A DNA stretch of 64,000 nucleotides from Methanoplanus limicola DSM 2279 (GCF_000243255.1 NZ_CM001436.1:692-64691), one strand, 5' to 3'. Counted from the stretch's first letter, positions 18,507-27,955 are shown. Notes: generated by a model from the sequence alone, not told the origin. Program-made: numbers and translations.

Positions 18507-19844
18507 ATGAAAACTGGATATAAGATTATTCGGGCCATACTGAAACCGGCCTTTATTCTGACCATTCTCTGTTTGCTGTTTATAATTCCGGTATCAGCCG
18601 GAGAAACGGCAACCCTGCTGTGGACGTTTGAAAAGCAGACAAATTTTCCTGACACAGAGATATCACCCGACGGAAGTTACATCATCGCTGGCGGTGTAAA
18701 TTCCGGATTATACCTCTTAAACAGCAATGGAAAACTTATCTGGGAGAAGAAGCTGCCATCGGCCGTAAACGGAGTTGATCTCGCAGATAATGCTGAAATA
18801 TGTGCCGCAGCAGCAAGAAACGGAATCCTTTATGTCTATAACAGGGAAGGAGAGTATCTCTGGAGTAAACAGGCGGGGGAGAACATGTACGATGTCTCAG
18901 TATCAAAAACAGGCGGGTATATAGCCGCCGGATCAGATGACGGATACCTTTACCTCTTCACAGGAACAGGCGACCTTGTATGGTCAAAGCAGCCGGGAGG
19001 AAATGCCTACGGCGGCGACATATGCTCAGTTTCAGTATCGGAAGACGGAGAATATATTGCTGCCGGAAAGAGGCTCTTTGGGCTATACCTGTACAGACTC
19101 CCGGGTGATATGGAATGGTACCGGCAGATCTCAGAGCAGGTAAATGATGTCGCCGTATCTCCTGACGGGAAATATACAGGAGTCTGTGGATCAGGCGGGA
19201 CAACCACCATATACCGGATCTCCGGAGAGGAAGCAGAGAGAAGGACAAACATTCAGCCGGTAAACAGCCTCTCAATATCACGTGAAAGCCGATTCTTCGC
19301 TACCGGATGCCAGGATAATTATGCAAGGCTTTTCAGGGGAGGAAACAGCGAAATCCTGAGCTACAGGACATCAGGCAATGTAAGGGGAGTATCACTCTCA
19401 CCTGACGGGACAAGAATGGCTATTGCCTCAAATGACGGCAAAATATATTTTCTGGCACTGCCGATAACCGATCCTGCCATGCCCGAACCGGCTCAGCCCT
19501 GCGTTCCGGATGAAGAACCTGCCGCCACTATCAGTATATATTCCAGCCCTCCCGGTGCAGAGATTCTGATCGACAACAGATTCTCTGGAACCACACCGGC
19601 AGATGGTATCAGTGTCAGGAACGGATATCACAATATAACCCTCATTATGGACGGATATACAGATTTCAGTTCTGAAATATCAGTTGAGAACGGAGGAAAT
19701 CTAAAATTAAATGCAGAACTGACCAAAAACGAAATGCTCTCCGGAGGTGTCCTCTCTGCTGCATTAATGATTATCGCTGCACTGCTGGCAGGAACTGCCG
19801 GCTTTATTCTCGGGAGAAGAGAGAAAAAGAAATTCCGGATGTGA
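18507..19844 (+). CDS. Exported beta-propeller protein with PEGA domain and C-terminal anchor
   Basis: A 445-residue surface protein. A signal peptide (about 1-32, ending VSAG) is followed by six or seven propeller blades with repeats such as ISPDGSYIIAGG, VSPDGKYTGVCG and LSPDGTRMAIAS (about 40-320), similar to WD40/PQQ-like proteins. A PEGA domain (about 343-405; SIYSSPPGAEILIDNRFSG) is followed by a transmembrane helix (about 411-433) and a basic tail. The ATG abuts the upstream stop, preceded by GAGAGGT. It is likely to act outside the membrane, in surface binding or envelope sensing. Confidence 0.85.
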   Translation: MKTGYKIIRAILKPAFILTILCLLFIIPVSAGETATLLWTFEKQTNFPDTEISPDGSYIIAGGVNSGLYLLNSNGKLIWEKKLPSAVNGVDLADNAEICAAAARNGILYVYNREGEYLWSKQAGENMYDVSVSKTGGYIAAGSDDGYLYLFTGTGDLVWSKQPGGNAYGGDICSVSVSEDGEYIAAGKRLFGLYLYRLPGDMEWYRQISEQVNDVAVSPDGKYTGVCGSGGTTTIYRISGEEAERRTNIQPVNSLSISRESRFFATGCQDNYARLFRGGNSEILSYRTSGNVRGVSLSPDGTRMAIASNDGKIYFLALPITDPAMPEPAQPCVPDEEPAATISIYSSPPGAEILIDNRFSGTTPADGISVRNGYHNITLIMDGYTDFSSEISVENGGNLKLNAELTKNEMLSGGVLSAALMIIAALLAGTAGFILGRREKKKFRM

Positions 19845-19903
19845 AATAACATCCAAAAGATCAGGTATTGTTCGGGGACCAGTTATCCGGTCATCTCTTT
19901 TCA

Positions 19904-19935
19904 GACTGTATAACTTTCAGTCCGGCTTTTTTTTT
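19904..19935 (+). terminator. Hairpin and T9 tract
   Basis: GACTG (19904-19908) pairs with CAGTC (19918-19922), and a run of nine T residues (19927-19935) follows four bases later. It is the terminator of the sensor/PEGA operon, in the gap before the convergent pyrophosphatase gene. Confidence 0.65.
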
Positions 19936-20002
19936 GGAAATTACATCCGGGGCATATGCACTCAAAATCAGAAATATTTTTCCGGGCAAAACATTTCATT
20001 AT

Positions 20003-21619
20003 CTAAAACTCTTTTAAGATCTTTCCAAACCACGGGAGAAAATCATTTTTCCTTGACATAACGCCCTTAAGCATCAGTGGCTGATCTTTTGCCCCGGAGA
20101 TTAAGAGAATATGCTCGTCTGCGGATAAGAAAAGCAGACTTCCGTCATCAAATACAGATGTAAACATCGCACCATAGACATCCACATTGCGGACAGACCT
20201 TAGGTCATTTATCTCTTTCAGGATCTCATCTTTATTCTCTTCCGCAAATTCAAATGTCGGTATCATCACCTGTGAGATGACGACATCACGGCCAAACAGT
20301 TCATACCTCTTAACATCCCTGAGAAGAAGTCCGTTTAATGAATCGCCTTCAACCTGCATACCCCTCTTTATAAGTTCAGTGCCAAATTCAACAGGGTCAA
20401 CCTCTGCAATGCCTGCAAGATAGTCCACCATTGCTCTGTCCTTATCAGAAGTTGTCGACAGACGCAGAACCATTGTATCTGACAAAATTCCGGATAAGAG
20501 AATACCTGCAATATTTTTCTCAGGAGTCATGCCGGATTCATAATATTTTCCGGTAATAATGGTTGCGGTAGAACCGACAGGTTCATTCAAGAAACTTATC
20601 GGCTTTAATGTGGTAACTGCCCCGATTCTGTGGTGATCAATTATTTCAAGGATTTCCGCGGATTCAATGCCATCAACTGCCTGTGTAAATTCATTATGGT
20701 CCAGAAGAATTACCTGCTTCTGAACCTCATCAAGAAAAGTATTCCTTGAGATCATGCCCAGCAGTTTTTTATCCTCATCAACAACACAGGCAGTTCTGTA
20801 CCTTGAACTTGAAACGATCTGTTTTGCATATTCAATCGAGTCTTCCTTCCTGAGAATCTCAACATCGGTGGCCATAATTTCACCGGCAGGCAGTGAGAGG
20901 TTAATCATCTTCCCGACACCAAAAGCATCAAGTTTTGTTGCAAGAAGTGCAACCTGATTCTTTTTTGCCTCGTTAATGGTTCTCTCACCCACAGGTGCCC
21001 CGTCAGCAATAATCAATGCAGCAATCCCGGCAGAGATGAGTGCAAGCTGGGCAGGTTCATTATCTCCGACAATCGCGACATCATTTTCAGTCAGTCTGGA
21101 AAGAGTCACATGGAGCGCATCAATGGCAATGTAAACCTTGCCCTCAAATAAGTCCCTTGTCGGAACGATCAGATCAGCCTGAAGGATTCTTCCCAGCGTT
21201 TCAAGCTTTATCGGCGTTATTGAGAGCTGTTCAATCTTCTGTCTGCCGATGTATGCCTGAGCAAGCCCGTGCTCACTCATAAGCCCTTTAAGCCGCCCTT
21301 CTGAATCGGTTACAGGAAGATTTCGTACATTATTCTCATCCATCATCTCTATGATGTCAATTGTAGGAACATCCTCACGTGCGCTAATTGAATAAATAAA
21401 AGAGAGATCTGAAATATTCGGCTCAACACTGTCGATTAATTCAGGAGCAGGAAGGCCGAATTTCTCAAGCGCAAATTCTGTTTCATTATTAATTTCCCCG
21501 CATCTGACCGGCAGATACTTCCCCGGGGATTTCCGGTTTAAAAAACTGGAATAACCAATTACACTCGAAATTGAGTCGGTATCGGGGTTTTTGTGCCCGA
21601 TTACATAAACATGATTCAT
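20003..21619 (-). CDS. ppaC: CBS-domain manganese-dependent inorganic pyrophosphatase (family II)
   Basis: Hydrolyses pyrophosphate to two phosphates. The 538 residues hold a split DHH catalytic domain: His9, Asp13 and Asp15 in IGHKNPDTDSISS at the N-terminus, and IIDHHRIGAV around 320. A CBS pair interrupted by a DRTGG-like segment (about 70-300) is inserted between them. CBS-PPases of this layout are regulated by adenine nucleotides. A DHHA2 domain ends the protein. The enzyme fits the phosphate theme of the nearby island but is a separate unit. Confidence 0.95.
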   Translation of the reverse strand: MNHVYVIGHKNPDTDSISSVIGYSSFLNRKSPGKYLPVRCGEINNETEFALEKFGLPAPELIDSVEPNISDLSFIYSISAREDVPTIDIIEMMDENNVRNLPVTDSEGRLKGLMSEHGLAQAYIGRQKIEQLSITPIKLETLGRILQADLIVPTRDLFEGKVYIAIDALHVTLSRLTENDVAIVGDNEPAQLALISAGIAALIIADGAPVGERTINEAKKNQVALLATKLDAFGVGKMINLSLPAGEIMATDVEILRKEDSIEYAKQIVSSSRYRTACVVDEDKKLLGMISRNTFLDEVQKQVILLDHNEFTQAVDGIESAEILEIIDHHRIGAVTTLKPISFLNEPVGSTATIITGKYYESGMTPEKNIAGILLSGILSDTMVLRLSTTSDKDRAMVDYLAGIAEVDPVEFGTELIKRGMQVEGDSLNGLLLRDVKRYELFGRDVVISQVMIPTFEFAEENKDEILKEINDLRSVRNVDVYGAMFTSVFDDGSLLFLSADEHILLISGAKDQPLMLKGVMSRKNDFLPWFGKILKEF

Positions 21620-21914
21620 ATAAATCTCCGGCAGTTTCTGATTCAGATAAATTGGTTTATATCAATAAGATAATTTGGGTATTAGTGACAGATTATAGCC
21701 GGAGAGATAAATAGATCTATATATATTATAATAAAATCTCAGAGATGAACCGGTTACAACTGAAACTTCTTTCCCGCATAACCTGTACATAAAAATAAGC
21801 TGAATATTAACCCTAAAAAGCAACACATTATATATAAAATATAAATAAATGAAAAAATCAATTGGAAAAATATATACCTGAGAAAAATGAAGACTGCTTA
21901 ACGGAGTGATTATT
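21620..21914. promoter_or_regulatory. Divergent promoter region with strong AT-rich box A
   Basis: The 295-bp gap between the pyrophosphatase and the PNPOx-like gene is very AT-rich. TTATATATAAAATATAAATA (21829-21848) is a likely box A for the plus-strand gene. Several TATA-like sequences also read toward the pyrophosphatase, so exact starts cannot be assigned. No gene is supported. Confidence 0.45.
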
Positions 21915-22391
21915 TTGGATATAGTCAAGATTCCAAAGATGGAAAAAGAAGAATATGACAGGTTAATCTCAGAAGGATTTATCTGCCGCATTGCATTTCA
22001 GGGGGAGAAATATCCATACCTGGCACCATTTTTATATGTATTTGACGGAAAATTCCTATATTTCCTGTCCACAAAATATGGCCGCAAGAATGATCTGTAT
22101 AAACAAAACCCGCATGTCTCTGTTGAGGTTGAGAGATATACAAAAGATCTCTCGTGTTATACCTTTGTGACTATGCAGGGTTATATCGTCCAGGAAGAGG
22201 ACTCAATCACAAAAAAAGAGGTCAGAGACATGTTTGTTAATATGATCAGGAAGAACAACCTCTCACAGAATATTCTCGCCGCGCTTGGACATAACCCGTC
22301 TGACGAACTTGAATCCATTGCAGCAGAGGAGAGATCAAACATCTGGAAACTAACAGGTGTAACAGATATCGTCGCACTTAAAAACATCTGA
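21915..22391 (+). CDS. Pyridoxamine-phosphate-oxidase-like flavin-binding protein
   Basis: A 158-residue protein of the PNPOx-like split-barrel fold, which usually binds FMN, F420 or heme. Typical features are ISEGFICRIAFQGEKYPYLAPFLYVFDG, then FLSTKYGRKNDLYKQNPHVSVEVE, and a central SCYTFVTMQGYI strand. The start is the TTG at 21915, because GGAG (21903-21906) is spaced 8 nt from it; a GTG at 21906 would overlap that ribosome binding site. Related small proteins are often annotated as nitroimidazole-resistance or flavin-nucleotide-binding proteins. Substrate unknown. Confidence 0.8.
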   Translation: MDIVKIPKMEKEEYDRLISEGFICRIAFQGEKYPYLAPFLYVFDGKFLYFLSTKYGRKNDLYKQNPHVSVEVERYTKDLSCYTFVTMQGYIVQEEDSITKKEVRDMFVNMIRKNNLSQNILAALGHNPSDELESIAAEERSNIWKLTGVTDIVALKNI

Positions 22392-22736
22392 AGATGAAAA
22401 TTCAGAATAGTCCTGAATTGGCAGAACCCTTCAGAAACAAAAAACCAACTTTTTTCAGAATTATTCAGCTCTCAAGGAGAAGCAGAATGAGAACATCCGG
22501 AAATGTAAATTAAAACCCGGATAAAAATAGTAGTCTCAACCGGAAATATCATGATTTGTTCTCCACCGCTCCCCGGTATAATTCAACATAATCGGGGTGA
22601 ACTTTATTATTCCGGATACCAATATCACAGATTATACTGACAGCACAGGCTGAGACAGAGAGGAATAATATAAGAGTAAACTGACAGCCAGTGTTGATTC
22701 AGAAAAGGGATTATCCAAAAAACAGGAGGTTTGGAG
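22392..22736. other. Intergenic region ahead of thioredoxin-like gene
   Basis: 345 bp without a convincing gene. A CCCCG/CGGGG stem (22571-22575 and 22593-22597) has an AT-rich 17-nt loop. An eight-codon frame (ATG at 22488) preceded by AAGGAG is too short to support. A TATA-like GATAAAAATAG lies near 22520. Confidence 0.4.
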
Positions 22737-23129
22737 ATGACCGGAGAGAGAATACAGGAACTGGATGACAAAAACTGGGAAAAAATGGTAGAAAATAGCA
22801 AAAAACCGGCTATTGTAATGTTTTATAGTGAAACATGCTCACACTGCCGGACAATGAAACCATATTTTGAAAAATTTGCCGGAGAATACGGGGACAGAAT
22901 AATCTTCGGGATGCTTGACGTAGTAGAATCACCATGGATTAGGGAGAGATACGCCATCATGTCAACACCTACTTTCAAGTATTTCTGCGGAGGAAAACCT
23001 GTATCAGACCTAATAGGGGCAGTATATCCAAAAGTTCTTGAAAATATGATTAAGGATATGTTAAACCACGGGAAAGAATGTGCAGAAAAATCGTCAGATA
23101 TAGATTATGAGATAACCGGATATGCATGA
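22737..23129 (+). CDS. Thioredoxin-like protein
   Basis: A 130-residue thioredoxin-fold protein. The redox centre is ETCSHCRTMKPYF (CSHC, where classical thioredoxin has CGPC), and the cis-Pro segment is IMSTPTFKYFCGG with an extra Cys. The start at 22737 is set by AGGAGGT (22724-22730) six bases upstream, rather than the TTG at 22731. A disulfide reductase or peroxidase-partner role is likely. It precedes the RNase III-like gene by 26 bp and may be cotranscribed with it. Confidence 0.88.
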   Translation: MTGERIQELDDKNWEKMVENSKKPAIVMFYSETCSHCRTMKPYFEKFAGEYGDRIIFGMLDVVESPWIRERYAIMSTPTFKYFCGGKPVSDLIGAVYPKVLENMIKDMLNHGKECAEKSSDIDYEITGYA

Positions 23130-23155
23130 AGAGCCAAATATTATCCTGATTATTT

Positions 23156-23626
23156 ATGATATATTCTGAGAAGAGGTCTGATATTCTTGAAGAGAAGACA
23201 GGATACAGGTTTGTCAACCGGAATTTACTGGAAAAGGCACTCACAAGGTTTGCATTCGGAAAGGAGAACAACCTCCCGGAGGGGTGGAATATGGATCACC
23301 TGGCAACACTTGGTGACGCGGCAATCGATCTGGTGGTAATAGAACATCTTATAAACTCAGGAATAACTGAAAAAGGAAAGATCTCAGTTACAAAGACCAA
23401 TATCGTAAACATGAGCGTTCTTAGAAAACTTGCAGAAGAACTTGAACTGAAGGACTTTGTATTATGGGGCAAGGGAGAAGAGATCCAGCATGTCTGGACA
23501 TCAGGAAGAGTACTTGCGGAATGTATGGAGGCGTTTGCCGGTGCAGTCTATCTTGACGGTGGGATTGAAAGTTTAAAAAAATTTCTCAAAAATTCCGGAC
23601 TATACGAGATATACAGCCCGGTTTAA
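23156..23626 (+). CDS. Small RNase III-like protein
   Basis: A 156-residue single RNase III domain with no dsRNA-binding domain. The signature helix reads HLATLGDAAIDLVV, where E. coli RNase III has ERLEFLGD, and the second metal segment reads CMEAFAGAVYLDGG. Aligning these by eye, the Asp of GD and the Glu of MEA are kept, Asp114 becomes Glu, but Glu41 becomes Ala, so one metal ligand is missing. It may cleave with altered chemistry, or bind RNA only. Related proteins exist in other methanogens. Confidence 0.8.
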   Translation: MIYSEKRSDILEEKTGYRFVNRNLLEKALTRFAFGKENNLPEGWNMDHLATLGDAAIDLVVIEHLINSGITEKGKISVTKTNIVNMSVLRKLAEELELKDFVLWGKGEEIQHVWTSGRVLAECMEAFAGAVYLDGGIESLKKFLKNSGLYEIYSPV

Positions 23627-23711
23627 CTTTACGGGCAGAAAGTCACGTGAACTCCATATTCAGCTCAAAAGTAGCAGTGACTCAGGCCGGTCCGGAACAT
23701 ACGGCAGTCAG

Positions 23712-25328
23712 TCATTGCTTATTTGAGAGACGGTCAGCAGCAATGAAAATTTCACGCCCAAAAGCCTTTTTAAGATTCTTCATATCATTTTTAATCAGCT
23801 GAATTTCAGAATTACAGTCCTTCTCAGGGCTTATCCTGATCATCGGGCATTTATCATCCGGGATTACAAATTCACAGATCCTCTCCCTCTCATCATGGCT
23901 CCTTTCGAGGAATTCCGCAATTCTGAGCAGACCTGAAAGAAAGGTCACCTTCTTCTGATCTTTGAGGTTTAGAGAAGAAAAACCCTCATCAGATCTCTTA
24001 GGCATTCTCTTCCTGTGGTATCCGGCAATAAGCCCGATAATAATTATCTCCTTCTGATCAAATCCCAGAAGCTGCGACCTTGTAATCACATAATATGAAT
24101 GGTTCTGATGACCTGAAAAAGATAAAAACTGCCCTATATCATGGAGATATGAGGCATATTCAAGGTACTCCCGCTCTTTAGGACTATAATTATGAATGCC
24201 TGCCATAATTCCGGAATCGAAGAGCGAAAGGGCATGACCGGAGACCTTCATCGCATGCCTTTCATCAATTCTGCACGATCTTCCAAGCTGCCTGACGCTT
24301 CTCTTACGGACGGGCATATTCTCCGCATGAGGAAAACCCGGAATCTTAGAGAGATAATCCACAAGCATTCCGTCCCTGAGGCTTCTCTCAGATGCAGTAA
24401 TTTTCTCAATTCCGCATTCTTTCATTACAGTGTAAAGTATTGCAGTACCGGCAAGGATAATATCCGCCCTTTCGGGGCTTATGCCCGGAATTTTTTTCTT
24501 TTCATCGTTGGGTATTGTTCTTAAATGATCCAGCAGAAGATAAATCTCCTCAATACCGGCAGAATAGCTGCAGCTGCCATCATAATCCATATCAGAAGCT
24601 CCATTGCCATTCTCACTGATGCAGGCATCGGAAATCTTCCTTGCAGCAGTAATCACTGAAATAATCGTTCCTGAACTCCCATAAGCTTCAGAGATATTAT
24701 ATTGCCGGGTCTCCCTTGCAACATGATGCACCTTATCCCTGAGACTCCTGCATAAATTATCAAAATCACGGTCAGACAGAATGCCGTTATCTGTATCAAG
24801 TCCAAACCTCCCTGTCGTTCTTATCGCTCCAAGCTTAAGACTTCGGAGATAATTGTAGCCGGACTGATCGCCGACAATAACTTCCGTGCTTCCTCCGCCG
24901 ATATCAAAGAAAAAATACTTCTTTTCACCGATCTCAATCCCGCTCGATATACCAAGGTAGATGAGGCGTGCCTCTTCATCTCCGGAGATCACATTAAGTT
25001 CGGCTCCGGCACATTCTGACATACGCCTTATCAGTTCATCACGGTTTTTAGCTTCCCTTGTCGCGGAGGTTGCAACAGCTATAACCTCTTCGGCACCAAA
25101 ATTACGGGATATATCCACATACTGACGGCATGCAGAAACTGCCCTGTCCATAGCAGCTTCAGAGAGGATATTCTTCTCAAATTCACCATCTCCCAGGCGA
25201 ATAGTATCCTTCTGCCTGCGGAGAATTTTATAGGAATAATTCCGGTTAATCCTCACAACCAGAAGCCTGACCGAATTTGTTCCAAGGTCGATAAATGAAA
25301 CGACCTTCTCCTCTAACCTGTCTCCCAC
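23712..25328 (-). CDS. ppx: Exopolyphosphatase / pppGpp phosphatase (Ppx/GppA family)
   Basis: Hydrolyses inorganic polyphosphate from the chain end. The 538 residues include an actin-like ASKHA fold with VSFIDLGTNSVRLLVV at the N-terminus and FFFDIGGGSTEVIVGD near 140, the two phosphate-binding loops. A C-terminal HD domain (about 325-500) carries YLHDIGQFLSFSGHQNHS. It is the last gene of the island's second minus-strand operon and overlaps the HD gene by 16 nt. In an archaeon without (p)ppGpp signalling, polyphosphate is the more likely substrate. Confidence 0.93.
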   Translation of the reverse strand: MGDRLEEKVVSFIDLGTNSVRLLVVRINRNYSYKILRRQKDTIRLGDGEFEKNILSEAAMDRAVSACRQYVDISRNFGAEEVIAVATSATREAKNRDELIRRMSECAGAELNVISGDEEARLIYLGISSGIEIGEKKYFFFDIGGGSTEVIVGDQSGYNYLRSLKLGAIRTTGRFGLDTDNGILSDRDFDNLCRSLRDKVHHVARETRQYNISEAYGSSGTIISVITAARKISDACISENGNGASDMDYDGSCSYSAGIEEIYLLLDHLRTIPNDEKKKIPGISPERADIILAGTAILYTVMKECGIEKITASERSLRDGMLVDYLSKIPGFPHAENMPVRKRSVRQLGRSCRIDERHAMKVSGHALSLFDSGIMAGIHNYSPKEREYLEYASYLHDIGQFLSFSGHQNHSYYVITRSQLLGFDQKEIIIIGLIAGYHRKRMPKRSDEGFSSLNLKDQKKVTFLSGLLRIAEFLERSHDERERICEFVIPDDKCPMIRISPEKDCNSEIQLIKNDMKNLKKAFGREIFIAADRLSNKQ

Positions 25329-25903
25329 TCGATAATCACCTTATGTTCAAAAATATTCTCAAATAGATCACTCTTCTTAAGCGCCGCCTCTTCATCAAAT
25401 CTGGAATGGTAATCCGAATAGCACCTGATCCAGACATATTTATCTGAAATTCTGCATGAAAGCCTGTATATCAGGGACATATGCGTCCTGTCAAGTCCGT
25501 CTCCAATACGCAGAATGGCGGAGAGAACCTCCACAATATGCCTCTCCTCAGCGGACAGGCCCATAAATTCATTATGGGAAACCTTTGGTCCGGCCTTTCT
25601 GTGATATCTTGCAGTATTGGCAACTACAGCCCTCTCCTCATTTGTCAGACTGAGAGTTTTATCAGACATTATCAGGTCATAAGAATTTTTATGGTGGCCT
25701 TTTTCAGAGACTGAAATCCCAATGTCATGAAGCATTGAACTATAATAAAGTAAGCGTAATTCATCCTCTCCAAGTTTGTGAAGTCCGGAAAGTTCACTGA
25801 ATAAAGCATTGCTGAGTTTTGAAACCTGACAGGCGTGATCGATGTCGGCGTTGGCAGATTCAAGCAGGGCAAAAATATCCCTCACTTCAGATTCGGTTAT
25901 CAA
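25313..25903 (-). CDS. Stand-alone HD-domain protein related to the Ppx C-terminus
   Basis: A 196-residue protein that is almost entirely an HD domain: HACQVSKLSNALFSEL, then SSMLHDIGISVSEKGHHKNSYDLI, then AVVANTARYHRKAGP. These match, in order, the HD segment of the neighbouring Ppx (YLHDIGQ, GHQNHSYYVI, AGYHRKRMP), so the two are paralogous. It lacks the ASKHA domain. It overlaps the CHAD gene by 4 nt and the ppx gene by 16 nt. It might regulate or pair with Ppx, or act as a separate phosphohydrolase. Confidence 0.85.
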   Translation of the reverse strand: MITESEVRDIFALLESANADIDHACQVSKLSNALFSELSGLHKLGEDELRLLYYSSMLHDIGISVSEKGHHKNSYDLIMSDKTLSLTNEERAVVANTARYHRKAGPKVSHNEFMGLSAEERHIVEVLSAILRIGDGLDRTHMSLIYRLSCRISDKYVWIRCYSDYHSRFDEEAALKKSDLFENIFEHKVIIEWETG

Positions 25904-27951
25904 TCTTCATCACCGCCTGAGTGCCGGATAATATCAACCGGATTTCCTTCCCTGTATATTCGTGCATAGGACTCTGAAAGCCTGTCCTCATAGATGGCAT
26001 CAACTGATCTCCGGAAATCATAAGGCACACGGATATGATATAATGAAAACGGATTCAGTGTCAGAAGGGCATATGAAGCCCTTGGATCGCCGTCCTTTGG
26101 CATACCTACGCTTCCGGTATTGATAAACCACCTGCCGTCAGTTTCCCTGGCAAAGGGCTTATGTGAATGTCCGGTTACGATGACATCGGCCTTTGTAAGT
26201 TTATATGCCTCAAGAAGCTCAGCCTTTGTGGTATTTTCCGTAAATGCCTTAACCGGTGATTTTTTATCACCATGCGAGATATGAATCTTCCTGCCTCCGA
26301 ATACAAGGTCAAGTGTCTTTGGAAGTGTCCGGAGAAACTTTCTGTTGGATGAAGAGAGGCTGTTGTAAATCTTATTGTGTTTTTTCAGCTCATATCTCTT
26401 CCTTTTTTTCCTGTCACTCAAACTTCCGGCTTTCAGAACCGCCAGATCGTAATTTCCGGAGATATTGATGAGATGGTTCTCCCTCAGAAGTGTGATCACC
26501 TCATCCGGAAATGCGCCGTAACCCACAATATCACCGGCATTTATCACAATGGAGGCGCCCCTCTCCTTAATGTCGGCAAGTGTTGCCTCAAGTGCCGGAA
26601 GGTTTGCATGGATATCACCAATCAGTGCAATCTTTAACTCCTTCACATCACAGGATGCAGCCATATTTGAAAAGACATTCTGGAGCGGCAGTGATATTTC
26701 AGACCTGAGTTCATCCCAGAATTTTTCCTTTTCAAGTTCATTCCAGTAATCCACAAGTCCGGAATGGAGTTCTTTTCTCTTCCCAATCCTGTCATCACAG
26801 AGATAATCAATTCCGGGAGTCAGAATCTTAAAAAAACTGTCATTGCCAAAATATTCAACAGACCTCTTCTCCTCTTCCGCCTTAAATTCCGGCAGGAAAT
26901 CAGACCATACGTCACAGTCATGGATATCACCAAGGAAATCCTGGAGTTTCTTAATAGCTTTAATCTGCGGCTTTAACCCGTCAGGATAGAGATCGCCGTA
27001 TGCCTCCATTGTGTAGCGGAGTTTTTTGGCGTAAATTCTCATCATATGGTGCTCCTCAGTCCTGTCAGGATCAAAGAGATGCTTCTCATGCCAGAAGAGA
27101 TCCTCAAGCCTCAGCGATATATTGAAAAATGCCTGTTCATAAGAGTACGGAGAATGAATGTCATGTCCGTACATCTGTCCCTGAACTGAAATTTCATGGA
27201 AATAATCCTTCATCTCCTCAAGAACTCCGGACTCTTCAAACTTCTCCATTGATTCAATAACGTGGGGCTGAATAGACTCCCTCTTCTGGCAGATCCTTGT
27301 CTTAAGACACTCAAGTCCCGGGAGGTAAGAGTACCCGGTTCTTTCAAAATCAAAACTGACAGGATATTTATTGGCAAAATCGCTCTCAGGTCCGGTATTC
27401 TTATTCACCGGCAAAGTGATCTCCTTTGAAGGTGAAAACTTCCTGAAAAATTTCCTGATTCTCCCGCCAAAAGTCATCCCCGGAATTTCAGGGGCTTTAT
27501 GAACCCCGGAATTATCCTGAACTCCGGATATAGCAGTACTTTCAGGACTGCTGACGGAGACCGGACTGTAATCCTCAGCAGACTCAATTTCCGGTGTGAA
27601 AAGTGTACGGTGATCACCTCCTCTGAAATTATGCTCACTGATAAATCCTTCAAGAAAATCAGCCTGTACATCTGCATCCCTGGCTTCACCAAGGGATTTG
27701 GTTACATCCCTTATCCCGGATTTCCATTTTCTGAACTCTTTTTGCGGGATACAGTCACGATATATGGGAAGAGCCGCACGGATACGTCTTGATGCAACCC
27801 TGCATCTGTGGACATATTCTATGTCATCCGCAATTTTGACACCATCTGTTTCTGATTCAAGCTGTGAAATTAAAGGCAGAATGGACTGTGCGCCAAAGAG
27901 GCAGTATCCTGCATCGACCTGATTTCTGCCGGAATCTCTCTTATTTGTCAT
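25900..27951 (-). CDS. CHAD-domain / metallophosphoesterase fusion
   Basis: A 683-residue fusion. The CHAD domain (about 10-375) has HRCRVASRRIRAALPIY and a second half with MMRIYAKKLRYTMEAYG; CHAD domains bind polyphosphate through such basic residues. A disordered insert covers about 105-200. The C-terminal calcineurin-like phosphoesterase (about 435-620) shows IGDIHANLPALEAT, NAGDIVGYG, ISGNYDLAV and VTGHSHKPFA. The usual GNHD is GNYD here. It lies 4 bp after the PPK2 gene. A role in binding and trimming polyphosphate or a nucleotide product is inferred. Confidence 0.88.
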   Translation of the reverse strand: MTNKRDSGRNQVDAGYCLFGAQSILPLISQLESETDGVKIADDIEYVHRCRVASRRIRAALPIYRDCIPQKEFRKWKSGIRDVTKSLGEARDADVQADFLEGFISEHNFRGGDHRTLFTPEIESAEDYSPVSVSSPESTAISGVQDNSGVHKAPEIPGMTFGGRIRKFFRKFSPSKEITLPVNKNTGPESDFANKYPVSFDFERTGYSYLPGLECLKTRICQKRESIQPHVIESMEKFEESGVLEEMKDYFHEISVQGQMYGHDIHSPYSYEQAFFNISLRLEDLFWHEKHLFDPDRTEEHHMMRIYAKKLRYTMEAYGDLYPDGLKPQIKAIKKLQDFLGDIHDCDVWSDFLPEFKAEEEKRSVEYFGNDSFFKILTPGIDYLCDDRIGKRKELHSGLVDYWNELEKEKFWDELRSEISLPLQNVFSNMAASCDVKELKIALIGDIHANLPALEATLADIKERGASIVINAGDIVGYGAFPDEVITLLRENHLINISGNYDLAVLKAGSLSDRKKRKRYELKKHNKIYNSLSSSNRKFLRTLPKTLDLVFGGRKIHISHGDKKSPVKAFTENTTKAELLEAYKLTKADVIVTGHSHKPFARETDGRWFINTGSVGMPKDGDPRASYALLTLNPFSLYHIRVPYDFRRSVDAIYEDRLSESYARIYREGNPVDIIRHSGGDED

Positions 27952-27955
27952 TTTA

